The translations under genes and the position numbers were made by a program. A stretch of DNA of 64,000 bases. Origin: Streptomyces sp. NBC_00306 (GTDB lineage Bacteria > Actinomycetota > Actinomycetes > Streptomycetales > Streptomycetaceae). Positions within the stretch are counted from its first letter, which is position 1, and every line of letters begins with the position of its first letter. Below, piece after piece: positions 1 through 8,248 of this stretch. Where the stretch lies: positions 5,890,001 to 5,954,000 of the forward strand of contig NZ_CP108032.1 of NCBI RefSeq assembly GCF_036169555.1. The letters are read 5' to 3'. Below the pieces are notes generated by a model, which saw only the letters and a program-made list of their open reading frames with translations, did no database searches and was not told where the DNA came from.

Positions 1-649
1 CCCGCAGATCGTTCAGCGCGTCCCAGACGGTCTGCGGTCCGGTCGTCTCGCCGGCGTGCGGCACGGAGTGCAGTCCGGCGGCGATGGCGCGGTCGAAGTA
101 CGGCTTGAACTGCGGGCGCGGCACACCGATCTCCGGTCCGCCCAGACCGAAGGCGACCAGGCCCTCGGGGTGCAGGTCCACCGCGAGCCGGGTGGTCTCC
201 TCCGCCGCCTCCAGGCCCGCCTCACCGGGAATGTCGAAGCACCAGCGCAGCACCACGCCGAGTTCGGCCTCGGCGGCCGTGCGGGCGTCCTCGATCGCGG
301 CCATGAAGGCCTTCTCGTCGATACCGCGGCGGGTCGAACTGAACGGCGTGACGGTCAGCTCGGCGTAGCGGATGTTCTGGCGGGCCATGTCCCGGGCGAT
401 CTCGAAGGTGAGCAGCCGGACGTCCTCGGGGGTGCGGATCAGATCCACGACCGAGAGATAGACCTCGATGAAGTGGGCGAAGTCCGTGAAGGTGAAGTAG
501 TCGGCGATCGCCTCGGGGTCGGTCGGCACCTTGGAGTCCGGGTGCCGGGCGGCGAGTTCGGCGACGATGCGCGGTGAGGCCGACCCGACATGGTGAACAT
601 GCAGTTCCGCTTTGGGGAGCCCGGCGATGAAGGGGTGCAGATCGGTCAT
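1..649 (-). CDS. Adenosine deaminase family protein (partial, C-terminus beyond left edge)
   Basis: Predicted purine salvage enzyme that deaminates adenosine, or a related aminopurine, in the cytoplasm. The visible 216 residues begin MTDLHPFIAGLPKAELHVHH. They contain the metal-binding HxH near the N-terminus (HVH), a central domain with TVTPFSSTRRG, and a SVPHAGE segment matching the catalytic HAGE motif of adenosine deaminases. The usual HLEG after the HxH is HHVG here. I have a memory of this variant in Streptomyces members, so I do not read it as damage, but substrate specificity is uncertain. The ATG is preceded by GGAGGACCCCG, a good ribosome-binding site. The gene diverges from the DUF4190 gene, with about 110 bp between their starts. 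Confidence 0.9.
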   Translation of the reverse strand, partial: MTDLHPFIAGLPKAELHVHHVGSASPRIVAELAARHPDSKVPTDPEAIADYFTFTDFAHFIEVYLSVVDLIRTPEDVRLLTFEIARDMARQNIRYAELTVTPFSSTRRGIDEKAFMAAIEDARTAAEAELGVVLRWCFDIPGEAGLEAAEETTRLAVDLHPEGLVAFGLGGPEIGVPRPQFKPYFDRAIAAGLHSVPHAGETTGPQTVWDALNDLR

Positions 650-760
650 CGGGGTCCTCCGTGTGCTGTGCGGTCGCTGGTGTCAGGGATCATCGTAGGC
701 GGCCGTCCCGTGACACGGGGCAGGCCGTAGCATGAGCGCGAACCACGATGGGGGAGAACC

Positions 761-1459
761 ATGGCAGAGAACCAGGCCCAGCCGCCGGGCGGACCCGAGC
801 CCCGTGACCGCGACCCGTGGGCTCCGCCGGCGAGCACTGCGCCGCAGGACAAGGTTCCGCTGCACAAGCCCGCCATCCCGGCTCCGTCGGTGCCGCCGGT
901 GCACGACCAGATGACGGTCACGTCCATGCCCGGCGTCGGGGACACCGGCTCGGTGCCGCCGCCCCCGATAGCCCCGGGCGGGCCCGCCCAGCCCGCTCCC
1001 GGCCCGTACGGCTACCCCGCGGCCCCTCCGGTGACGGGTCCCGCCAGCGATCCCTTCGGTCACGCCGGATACCCCGGCTACCAGACCTACGGCCAGCCCG
1101 GCTGGCAGGCGGCCCCGGCGAACGGCATGGGCACCACGGCGATGGTGCTCGGCATCCTGTCCGTCTGCCTGTTCTGCCTCTACGGCGTCGTCGCCATCGT
1201 CCTCGGCGTCCTGGCGCTGATCTTCGGCATCCTGGGCCGCAAGCGGGTCCAGCGCGGCGAGGCCACCAACGGCGGGATGGCGCTCTCCGGGATCATCCTC
1301 GGCTCCGTCGGCATCGTCATCGGCCTGGTCGTCGTCGGCCTGCTGGCCTGGGGCATCACCGAGGCGATCAACGACGAGCGGAACAGGAACGACGACTTCG
1401 GCAACACGCTGGTGATCGACGGCGCCGCGCAGCCCGCCGCGCTCTCGGCCGCGCGCTGA
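761..1459 (+). CDS. DUF4190 domain-containing membrane protein
   Basis: Protein of 232 residues. The first roughly 120 residues are proline/glycine-rich and probably cytoplasmic and disordered. A DUF4190-type module follows: one hydrophobic segment (GMGTTAMVLGILSVCLFCLY onward), a short basic loop (GRKRVQRGE), and a second hydrophobic segment (GMALSGIILGSVGIVIGLVV onward). The Gly-Met-Ala-Leu-Ser-Gly-Ile sequence is typical of the family. The ATG has GGGGGAG just upstream. An earlier ATG at 732 is in a different frame and was not used. Function is unknown; small paired-helix proteins of this kind are common in actinobacteria. Confidence 0.85.
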   Translation: MAENQAQPPGGPEPRDRDPWAPPASTAPQDKVPLHKPAIPAPSVPPVHDQMTVTSMPGVGDTGSVPPPPIAPGGPAQPAPGPYGYPAAPPVTGPASDPFGHAGYPGYQTYGQPGWQAAPANGMGTTAMVLGILSVCLFCLYGVVAIVLGVLALIFGILGRKRVQRGEATNGGMALSGIILGSVGIVIGLVVVGLLAWGITEAINDERNRNDDFGNTLVIDGAAQPAALSAAR

Positions 1460-1765
1460 CCGGACCACGCGTTCCTGGGGCGGTTCCCGCCACCAGGCAC
1501 CCCGGCCGGTTCGCGTCGATCAGGCCCCCGGGCCGGTGCCGCACTCGCAGCCCCGGGCTGTCGGGGCGCCTGGCGCCCAGCAACCCTGCTCCCCGGGCCG
1601 GCTCGCGTCGGCAGCCCCGTGGCCGGGTCCCGCACCCGTAGCTCCGGCCCACTGCCGCTGGGAAGCCTGTCCGCCGACGGGTCGCGGCCGCGGGCTCCTG
1701 GGCCGGCGCGCGCCTTCGCCGACCCGCACCCGCGCCCGGCCTCGGCGCCCTGCAAGCCCTGCCCC
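1460..1765. other. Noncoding region between convergent genes
   Basis: About 306 bp between the stops of the DUF4190 gene (plus strand) and the NADAR gene (minus strand). It is very GC-rich with several short imperfect inverted repeats, for example GGGCG/CGCCC near 1567-1583. No reading frame here resembles a protein family. Small hairpins could end transcription from both sides, but none stands out as a strong terminator. Confidence 0.5.
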
Positions 1766-2326
1766 CTAGGTGCCCTGCTCCCCGGCAGTCCGCAGCTCCT
1801 CGCGCGCCTCCATCAGCGCGAATCCCAGCAGGTTCTGCCCGCGCCAGCGCGTGGGGTCCTGCGCCCGCTCGTCGTCCGCGGCCAGCCCGATACCCCAGAT
1901 CCGGTCCAGCGGGCTGGCCTCGACGAGCACCCGGTCTCCCGTGGCCAGCAGGAACTCCCGCAGCGCCGCATGCTGGGCGAACTTGTGCACGCTGCCCGAG
2001 CGGACGATCGCGAACCGCTCCCGCTTCCAGAGCCTGTCGTCGAAACCGCGCACCTCGCGCCCGGCCCGCTTCGCCGCCCCCGGGTTCGTCGCGTCGAGCG
2101 CCTTCCGCTCCGCCTCCGCGTCGCCGAACAGCCGTGCCTTGTGGGCCATCATCCAGTGCTCGGCCGTCGCGTACCGCACGCCGTCCACCTCGAAGGGCGC
2201 CTCCCACCACTGGCTGAGGCAGCTCGGACCTATGCGACCGTCCTTGCGCGGTGCGTGCCCCCAGAAGTGCAGATACTTGACATGTCGACCGCTGCTGACC
2301 TGCCGGATCAGCTCATCCATCCCCAT
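1766..2326 (-). CDS. NADAR family protein (YbiA-like)
   Basis: NADAR-fold protein of about 186 residues. Characterised relatives include YbiA-type N-glycosidases that cleave reactive riboflavin-pathway intermediates, and other members act on ADP-ribose-type substrates. Family features visible are YLHFWGH, SCLSQWWEAPFEVDG, the YATAEHWMMAHKARLF block, FDDRLWKRERFAIV and WRGQNLLGFALMEAREEL. Start choice is uncertain. ATG at 2326 (MGMDEL) has no strong ribosome-binding site. GTG codons at 2350 and 2347 sit just behind GGAG and would add seven or eight residues. It converges with the DUF4190 gene and diverges from the aldehyde dehydrogenase gene. Confidence 0.85.
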   Translation of the reverse strand: MGMDELIRQVSSGRHVKYLHFWGHAPRKDGRIGPSCLSQWWEAPFEVDGVRYATAEHWMMAHKARLFGDAEAERKALDATNPGAAKRAGREVRGFDDRLWKRERFAIVRSGSVHKFAQHAALREFLLATGDRVLVEASPLDRIWGIGLAADDERAQDPTRWRGQNLLGFALMEAREELRTAGEQGT

Positions 2327-2433
2327 GCACGCGAGTCTCGCATCCACCACTGACACTCCGTACGGGGATGAGGGGCGCAACGCGACACATGGTCGACCGA
2401 ATCCGTCGCGTAACCAAAAGGCAACTACGGAAT

Positions 2434-2453
2434 CACTTGTTGGGCAACAGGTG
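2434..2453. promoter_or_regulatory. 20-bp dyad upstream of the polyamine operon
   Basis: CACTTGTTG-GG-CAACAGGTG is an inverted repeat with eight of nine positions paired. It lies about 50 bp before the aldehyde dehydrogenase start, between the divergent NADAR and dehydrogenase genes. Placement and symmetry suggest an operator, but which regulator would bind is not shown by the sequence. Confidence 0.4.
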
Positions 2454-2501
2454 CTCTGCCAGGATCGGCACTCAAATCGAGCTGGGACAACGGAGAGCGT
2501 C

Positions 2502-4016
2502 ATGGGCAACCGCTTCCAGGTGCAGGACCGCTTCGCGGACGGCGCGCAGTACATCGGCGGCCGACCGCGGTCCGGCACCTCAGGACGTACGCAGGACATC
2601 GTGGACCCCGCGACCGGTGAGACGGTCCACAGCTACGAGCTCGCCGGGGCCGCCGACGTCGACGCGGCCGTCGCCGCCGCGCGCGAGGCGTTCCCGGCCT
2701 GGTCGGGTGCCACGCCCGGCGAGCGCTCCGACGCCCTGCACCGGTTCGCGTCGCTGCTCGCCGAGCAGTCCGAGGACCTGGCCGGCGCGGAGTCCCTCCA
2801 GTGCGGCAAGCCGATCAAACTCAGCACCGAGTTCGACGTGCCGGGCACCGTCGACAACACCGCCTTCTTCGCCGGTGCCGCCCGCCACCTCCAGGGCCAG
2901 TCGGCCGGTGAGTACAGCGGCGACCACACCTCCTACGTACGCAGGGAGGCCATCGGGGTCGTCGGCTCCATCGCGCCCTGGAACTACCCGCTCCAGATGG
3001 CGGCCTGGAAGGTCCTGCCGGCCATCGCCGCCGGCAACACCATCGTGCTCAAGCCCGCCGAGATCACCCCGCTGACCTCCCTGATGTTCGCGGCGGCCGC
3101 GACCGAGGCGGGCATCCCCGACGGCGTCGTCAACGTCGTCAACGGCGCGGGCCGGGACGCGGGCGAGCATCTGGTCGGGCACCCGGACGTCGCCATGACG
3201 TCCTTCACCGGCTCCACCGCCGTCGGCAAGCGCGTCGCCGAGATCGCCACCTCCACCGTGAAGCGGCTGCACCTCGAACTCGGCGGCAAGGCCCCCTTCC
3301 TCGTCTTCGACGACGCGGACCTGGAGTCGGCGGTGCACGGGGCGGTCGCCGGCTCCCTCATCAACACCGGCCAGGACTGCACCGCCGCCACCCGTGCCTA
3401 TGTGCAGCGCCCGCTCTACGACGCGTTCGTCAGCGGAGTGGCCGATCTGATGGCCACCGTGCGGCTGGGCGACCCCTTCGACCCGGCGACCGACCTCGGC
3501 CCGCTCGTCTCCCACCTCCAGCGCGACCGCGTCGCCGCCTTCGTGGACCGGGCGCGCGGCTACGCCACCGTCGTCACCGGCGGCGAGGCGCCGCAGGGGG
3601 CACTGAAGAGCGGCGCCTACTACCGGCCCACCCTGATCGCCGGCGCCGCCCAGGACAGCGAGATCGTGCAGGCCGAGATCTTCGGCCCGGTCCTGGTCGT
3701 CCTCCCCTTCGACTCCGACGACGACGGCATCGCGCTCGCCAACGACACCCCGTACGGCCTCGCCGCCTCGGCCTGGACCCGGGACGTCTACCGCGCCGGC
3801 CGCGCCACCCGTGAGATCAAGGCCGGCTGCGTGTGGGTCAACGACCACATCCCGATCATCAGCGAGATGCCCCACGGCGGCTACAAGGCCTCCGGCTTCG
3901 GAAAGGACATGTCCGTCTACTCCTTCGAGGAGTACACGCAGGTCAAGCACGTGATGTTCGACAACACCGCGGTCGTCCGCAAGGACTGGCACCGCACCGT
4001 CTTCGGGGACCGATAG
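2502..4016 (+). CDS. Gamma-aminobutyraldehyde dehydrogenase (NAD-dependent aldehyde dehydrogenase)
   Basis: Aldehyde dehydrogenase of 504 residues, a normal length. Catalytic Cys293 is in NTGQDCTAATR, the general-base Glu259 in LHLELGGK, Asn161 in PWNYP, and the cofactor-binding Lys184 in IVLKPAE. The family position and the downstream polyamine importer and amine oxidase suggest it oxidises 4-aminobutyraldehyde or gamma-glutamyl-aminobutyraldehyde to the acid in putrescine breakdown. Start ATG at 2502 follows GGAGAG. The frame is open much further upstream, but that part has no family similarity. It is followed 46 bp later by the substrate-binding protein gene, so it is probably the first gene of an operon reaching to 9661. 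Confidence 0.9.
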   Translation: MGNRFQVQDRFADGAQYIGGRPRSGTSGRTQDIVDPATGETVHSYELAGAADVDAAVAAAREAFPAWSGATPGERSDALHRFASLLAEQSEDLAGAESLQCGKPIKLSTEFDVPGTVDNTAFFAGAARHLQGQSAGEYSGDHTSYVRREAIGVVGSIAPWNYPLQMAAWKVLPAIAAGNTIVLKPAEITPLTSLMFAAAATEAGIPDGVVNVVNGAGRDAGEHLVGHPDVAMTSFTGSTAVGKRVAEIATSTVKRLHLELGGKAPFLVFDDADLESAVHGAVAGSLINTGQDCTAATRAYVQRPLYDAFVSGVADLMATVRLGDPFDPATDLGPLVSHLQRDRVAAFVDRARGYATVVTGGEAPQGALKSGAYYRPTLIAGAAQDSEIVQAEIFGPVLVVLPFDSDDDGIALANDTPYGLAASAWTRDVYRAGRATREIKAGCVWVNDHIPIISEMPHGGYKASGFGKDMSVYSFEEYTQVKHVMFDNTAVVRKDWHRTVFGDR

Positions 4017-4062
4017 CCAGCACCGCCCGACCAGCGGCACCCATCCCGAAAGGGCACTGTTC

Positions 4063-5307
4063 ATGGACCACAACGAGCCCGACGGCCTGTCCGCGGCCCA
4101 ACTGGCCGCGGTGCGGCGCAGTCTGACCAACGGCCGGGGAGCCCTCACCCGCCGTTCGATGCTGCGCGCCACCGGCGTCGGAGCCCTCACCGTCGGCGGC
4201 ATCGGCGCGCTGAGCTCCTGCGGAATCCCGCCCGCCAAGCGCGAGGGCGAAGCGGCCTCGGACGACCACTCCGCGAAGGAGAAGCAGATCGCCTTCTCCA
4301 ACTGGACGGAGTACATGGACGTCAGTGAGGACGAGAAGAGCCGTCCCACACTGACCGAGTTCACCCGGCGCACCGGGATCAAGGTCAAGTACACCGAGGA
4401 CATCAACGACAACGTCGAGTTCTTCGGCAAGATCCAGCCGCAGCTCGCCGCCGGCCAGGAAACCGGCCGCGACCTGATATGCGTCACCGACTGGCTGGCC
4501 TCCCGGATGATCCGCCTCGGCTGGGTGCAGAAGCTCGACCCGTCGCTGCTGCCCCACGCGTACGCGAACCTCTCCGCCCAGTTCCGCAGCCCCGACTGGG
4601 ACCCGGGACGCTCGTTCTCCTACCCCTGGACGGGCATCTCGACGGTCATCGCCTACAACACCAAGGCGACCGGCGGGAAGAAGGTGGACTCCGTCACCCA
4701 GCTGCTCGACGACCCCTCCCTCAAGGGCCGCGTCGGCTTCCTCACGGAGATGCGCGACACCGTCGGCATGACGCTGCTGGACATCGGCAAGGACCCGGCG
4801 AAGTTCACCGACGCCGACTACGACGCCGCCATCGGCCGGCTCCAGAAGGGCGTCGACAAGAAGCAGATCCGCCGCTTCACCGGCAACGACTACACCTCGG
4901 ACCTGGACAAGGGCGACCTCGCGGCCTGTCTGGCCTGGGCCGGTGACGTCATCCAGCTTCAGGCCGACAACCCCGCGATCCAGTACGCGATCCCGGCCCC
5001 CGGCTACATCACCTCCAGCGACAACCTGCTGGTCCCGGCGCAGGCCAGGCACCAGCGCAACGCCACCCGGCTCATCGACTACTACTACGAACTCCCGGTG
5101 GCGGCCCAGCTCGCCGCGTACATCAACTACGTCTGCCCGGTGGAGGGCGTCGGCGCCGAACTGGCGAAGATCGACCCCGAGCTGGCCTCGAACACCCTGA
5201 TCCTCCCGGACAAGGCCATGGCCGCCAAGTCCCACTCCTTCCGCTCCCTCACCAGTGCGGAAGAGAAGGCCTACGAAGAGAAGTTCGCCAAGCTCATCGG
5301 CGCCTGA
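4063..5307 (+). CDS. Spermidine/putrescine ABC transporter substrate-binding lipoprotein (PotD-like)
   Basis: Extracellular polyamine-binding protein of 414 residues. The N-terminus has a twin-arginine motif (TRRSMLRATG, Arg30-Arg31), a hydrophobic stretch and a lipobox LSSC with lipidation Cys53, so Tat export and membrane anchoring are expected. The mature part begins IAFSNWTEYMDVS and contains ETGRDLICVTDWLASRMI and SYPWTGISTVIAYNTKAT, typical of the PotD/PotF class. It sits directly before potA, potB and potC genes. The sequence alone cannot tell whether putrescine, spermidine or another cation is the ligand. Confidence 0.92.
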   Translation: MDHNEPDGLSAAQLAAVRRSLTNGRGALTRRSMLRATGVGALTVGGIGALSSCGIPPAKREGEAASDDHSAKEKQIAFSNWTEYMDVSEDEKSRPTLTEFTRRTGIKVKYTEDINDNVEFFGKIQPQLAAGQETGRDLICVTDWLASRMIRLGWVQKLDPSLLPHAYANLSAQFRSPDWDPGRSFSYPWTGISTVIAYNTKATGGKKVDSVTQLLDDPSLKGRVGFLTEMRDTVGMTLLDIGKDPAKFTDADYDAAIGRLQKGVDKKQIRRFTGNDYTSDLDKGDLAACLAWAGDVIQLQADNPAIQYAIPAPGYITSSDNLLVPAQARHQRNATRLIDYYYELPVAAQLAAYINYVCPVEGVGAELAKIDPELASNTLILPDKAMAAKSHSFRSLTSAEEKAYEEKFAKLIGA

Positions 5308-5345
5308 CCTCGTCCGCTCCACCGACACCACCGGGATCGCGACCC

Positions 5346-6497
5346 ATGACTGAAAAGACTGCGGGCGGCGAAGTCCGCCTCTCCGGGATCGGCAAGACCT
5401 ACGGCTCCTTCACCGCGGTGCACCCGCTGGACCTGACCGTCCCGCAGGGCTCGTTCTTCGCCCTGCTCGGCGCGTCCGGCTGCGGCAAGACCACCACCCT
5501 GCGGATGATCGCCGGTCTGGAGGACCCGACCACCGGATCCGTATTCCTCGGCGACAGAGACGTCACCGGCCTGCCGCCGCACAAACGCCCCGTCAACACC
5601 GTCTTCCAGAGCTATGCGCTCTTCCCGCACCTCGACATCTACGAGAACGTCGCGTTCGGCCTGCGCCGCCGCGGCATCAAGTCGGTGAAGAAGCAGGTCG
5701 GCGACATGCTCGACCTCGTCCAGCTCGGAGACTTCGCCCAGCGCAAGCCGCACCAGCTCTCCGGCGGACAGCAGCAGCGCGTCGCCGTGGCCCGCGCGCT
5801 CATCAACCACCCCCAGGTGCTGCTGCTCGACGAGCCGCTCGGCGCCCTGGACCTCAAGCTGCGCCGCCAGATGCAGCTGGAGCTCAAGCGCATCCAGACC
5901 GAGGTCGGCATCACCTTCGTCCATGTCACCCACGACCAGGAGGAGGCCATGACCATGGCCGACACCGTCGCGGTGATGAACGGCGGACGTGTCGAGCAAC
6001 TGGGCGCACCCGCCGAGCTCTACGAGAACCCGCAGACCACCTTCGTCGCCAACTTCCTCGGCACCTCCAACCTCATCGAGGCCGAGGTGGCGTCGAACAC
6101 CGGCGGGGAGGTCGTCGTCACCGCCGCCGACGCCAAGCTGCGGCTGCCCGCGCAGCGCTGCGCGACCGCGCCCACCGCCGGCGGAAAGCTGCTGGTCGGC
6201 GTGCGGCCGGAGAAGATATCGCTGGCGCACGCGGACGACGCGGGAAGCATCGCGGACGGCCGCAACCGCTTCACCGGCACCATCGCCGACTCCAGCTTCA
6301 TCGGCGTCTCCACGCAGTACGTCATCGACAGCCCGGTCTGCCCGGAGCTGGAGGTGTACGCGCAGAACATCGAGCGGGACCCCCGGCTGGTCCCCGGCGC
6401 CCGGGTCGTCCTGCACTGGAACCCCGAGCACACCTTCGGTCTCGACGCCGGCCAGGACATCGACGCCGGTGTGGAGACGGTGGAGGCGACGCCGTGA
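5346..6497 (+). CDS. potA: Spermidine/putrescine ABC transporter ATP-binding protein (PotA-like)
   Basis: ATPase subunit of the polyamine importer, 383 residues. It carries Walker A GASGCGKTT (residues 42-50), the Q-loop in NTVFQSYALFPHL, the ABC signature LSGGQQQR, Walker B VLLLDEPLGALDLKLR and the H-loop HVTHDQEEAM. A C-terminal TOBE-like domain follows, with LLVGVRPEKISLAHADD. The 3' end overlaps the next gene by 4 bp (GTGA), indicating translational coupling to potB. Confidence 0.93.
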   Translation: MTEKTAGGEVRLSGIGKTYGSFTAVHPLDLTVPQGSFFALLGASGCGKTTTLRMIAGLEDPTTGSVFLGDRDVTGLPPHKRPVNTVFQSYALFPHLDIYENVAFGLRRRGIKSVKKQVGDMLDLVQLGDFAQRKPHQLSGGQQQRVAVARALINHPQVLLLDEPLGALDLKLRRQMQLELKRIQTEVGITFVHVTHDQEEAMTMADTVAVMNGGRVEQLGAPAELYENPQTTFVANFLGTSNLIEAEVASNTGGEVVVTAADAKLRLPAQRCATAPTAGGKLLVGVRPEKISLAHADDAGSIADGRNRFTGTIADSSFIGVSTQYVIDSPVCPELEVYAQNIERDPRLVPGARVVLHWNPEHTFGLDAGQDIDAGVETVEATP

Positions 6498-7420
6498 CCG
6501 TCACCGCGGCGCCGCCCGCGCCACCCGCCCCCGAACCGGTCGTCCACAAGCCGTCCGTGCGCCGCAAGCTGGTGCCGTACTGGCTCCTGCTGCCCGGCAT
6601 GCTGTGGCTGCTGGTCTTCTTCGCGCTGCCGCTGGTGTACCAGGCGTCGACCTCGGTGCAGACCGGCTCGCTGGAGGAGGGCTTCCAGGTCACCTGGCAC
6701 TTCCAGACGTACTGGGACGCGCTCACCGAGTACTGGCCGCAGTTCCTGCGCTCGGTGCTCTACGCGGGCACGGCCACCGCGTTGTGTCTGCTGTTCGGCT
6801 ACCCGCTCGCGTATCTGATCGCGTTCAAGGCCGGCCGCTGGCGCAATTTGCTGCTGGTCCTGGTCATCGCGCCGTTCTTCACCAGCTTCCTGATCCGCAC
6901 GCTCGCCTGGAAGACGATCCTCGCGGACAGCGGACCCGTGGTGGAGACGCTCAACTCCATCGGCTTCCTCGACGTCACCAACTGGCTCGGGATGACCGAC
7001 GGCAGCCGGGTGCTGGCCACACCGCTGGCCGTGGTCACCGGTCTCACGTACAACTTCCTGCCCTTCATGATCCTGCCGCTCTACACCTCATTGGAGCGGA
7101 TCGACCCCCGGCTCCACGAAGCGGCGGGGGACCTGTACGCGAAGCCGTCCACCACCTTCCGCAAGGTGACCTTCCCGCTGTCCATGCCGGGTGTGGTCTC
7201 CGGGACGCTGCTGACCTTCATCCCGGCCAGCGGCGACTACGTGAACGCCGAACTGCTCGGCTCCACGGACACCCGAATGGTCGGAAACGTCATCCAGTCG
7301 CAGTTCCTGAGGGTGCTCGACTACCCGACCGCGGCCGCGTTGTCGTTCATTCTCATGGCAGTCGTGCTGATCGTGGTCACGGTCTACATCCGGCGGGCCG
7401 GGACGGAGGATCTGGTCTGA
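6494..7420 (+). CDS. potB: Spermidine/putrescine ABC transporter permease (PotB-like)
   Basis: Inner-membrane permease of 308 residues with about six transmembrane helices. The EAA-type coupling loop reads RIDPRLHEAAGDLYAKPSTT, the contact to the ATPase in this family. It starts with GTG overlapping the potA stop and ends in a TGATG overlap with potC. The N-terminal 30 residues are proline/alanine-rich and cytosolic. Confidence 0.92.
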   Translation: MTVTAAPPAPPAPEPVVHKPSVRRKLVPYWLLLPGMLWLLVFFALPLVYQASTSVQTGSLEEGFQVTWHFQTYWDALTEYWPQFLRSVLYAGTATALCLLFGYPLAYLIAFKAGRWRNLLLVLVIAPFFTSFLIRTLAWKTILADSGPVVETLNSIGFLDVTNWLGMTDGSRVLATPLAVVTGLTYNFLPFMILPLYTSLERIDPRLHEAAGDLYAKPSTTFRKVTFPLSMPGVVSGTLLTFIPASGDYVNAELLGSTDTRMVGNVIQSQFLRVLDYPTAAALSFILMAVVLIVVTVYIRRAGTEDLV

Positions 7421-8217
7421 TGCGTTGGATACGGCGCAACCTCGTGGTGATCGCGGGCCTGCTCACGCTCGCGTATCTGATCCTGCCGAACATCGTCGTG
7501 ATGGTGTTCTCGTTCAACAAGCCGGCCGGGCGGTTCAACTACTCCTGGCGCGAGTTCTCCACCGACGCGTGGCGCGACCCGTGCGGCGTGGCCGACATGT
7601 GCGGCTCGCTGTCGCTGTCGCTCCAGATCGCCCTGTGGGCGACGATCGGCGCCACCGTGCTCGGTTCGATGATCGCCTTCGCGCTGGTCCGCTACCGCTT
7701 CCGGGCGCGCGGCGCGATCAACTCGCTGATCTTCCTGCCGATGGCGATGCCCGAGGTGGTCATGGCCGCCTCGCTGCTCACGCTCTTCCTCAACCTGGGC
7801 GCCCAGCTGGGCTTCTGGACCATCCTCATCGCACACACCATGTTCTGCCTCAGCTTCGTGGTGGTGGCGGTCAAGGCGCGTGTGCTGTCGATGGACCCCC
7901 GTCTCGAGGAAGCAGCCCGCGACCTGTACGCGGGACCCGTGCAGACCTTCCTGCGGGTCACGCTGCCGATCGCGGCACCCGGCATCGCCGCCGGCGCGAT
8001 GCTCGCCTTCGCCCTCTCGTTCGACGACTTCATCATCACCAACTTCAACTCGGGCAACACCGTCACCTTCCCCATGTTCGTGTGGGGCTCGGCCCAGCGC
8101 GGAACGCCCGTCCAGATCAACGTCATCGGCACGGCCATGTTCGTCATCGCCGTACTGATCGTCGTGGCCGGCCAGCTGATCAGCGGCCGGAGAAAGAACA
8201 GCGCCGCGGCCAAGTAG
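7420..8217 (+). CDS. potC: Spermidine/putrescine ABC transporter permease (PotC-like)
   Basis: Second permease of the importer, 265 residues with about six transmembrane helices. The coupling motif SMDPRLEEAARDLYAGPVQT is visible, and FALSFDDFIITNFNSG is characteristic of PotC. The ATG shares its A with the TGA of potB. The short basic tail (SGRRKNSAAAK) is cytoplasmic. The flavoprotein oxidase gene starts 31 bp downstream. Confidence 0.92.
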   Translation: MRWIRRNLVVIAGLLTLAYLILPNIVVMVFSFNKPAGRFNYSWREFSTDAWRDPCGVADMCGSLSLSLQIALWATIGATVLGSMIAFALVRYRFRARGAINSLIFLPMAMPEVVMAASLLTLFLNLGAQLGFWTILIAHTMFCLSFVVVAVKARVLSMDPRLEEAARDLYAGPVQTFLRVTLPIAAPGIAAGAMLAFALSFDDFIITNFNSGNTVTFPMFVWGSAQRGTPVQINVIGTAMFVIAVLIVVAGQLISGRRKNSAAAK

Positions 8218-8248
8218 GGCCCGCAAGGCCCTCGAAGGAGTGGAAACC

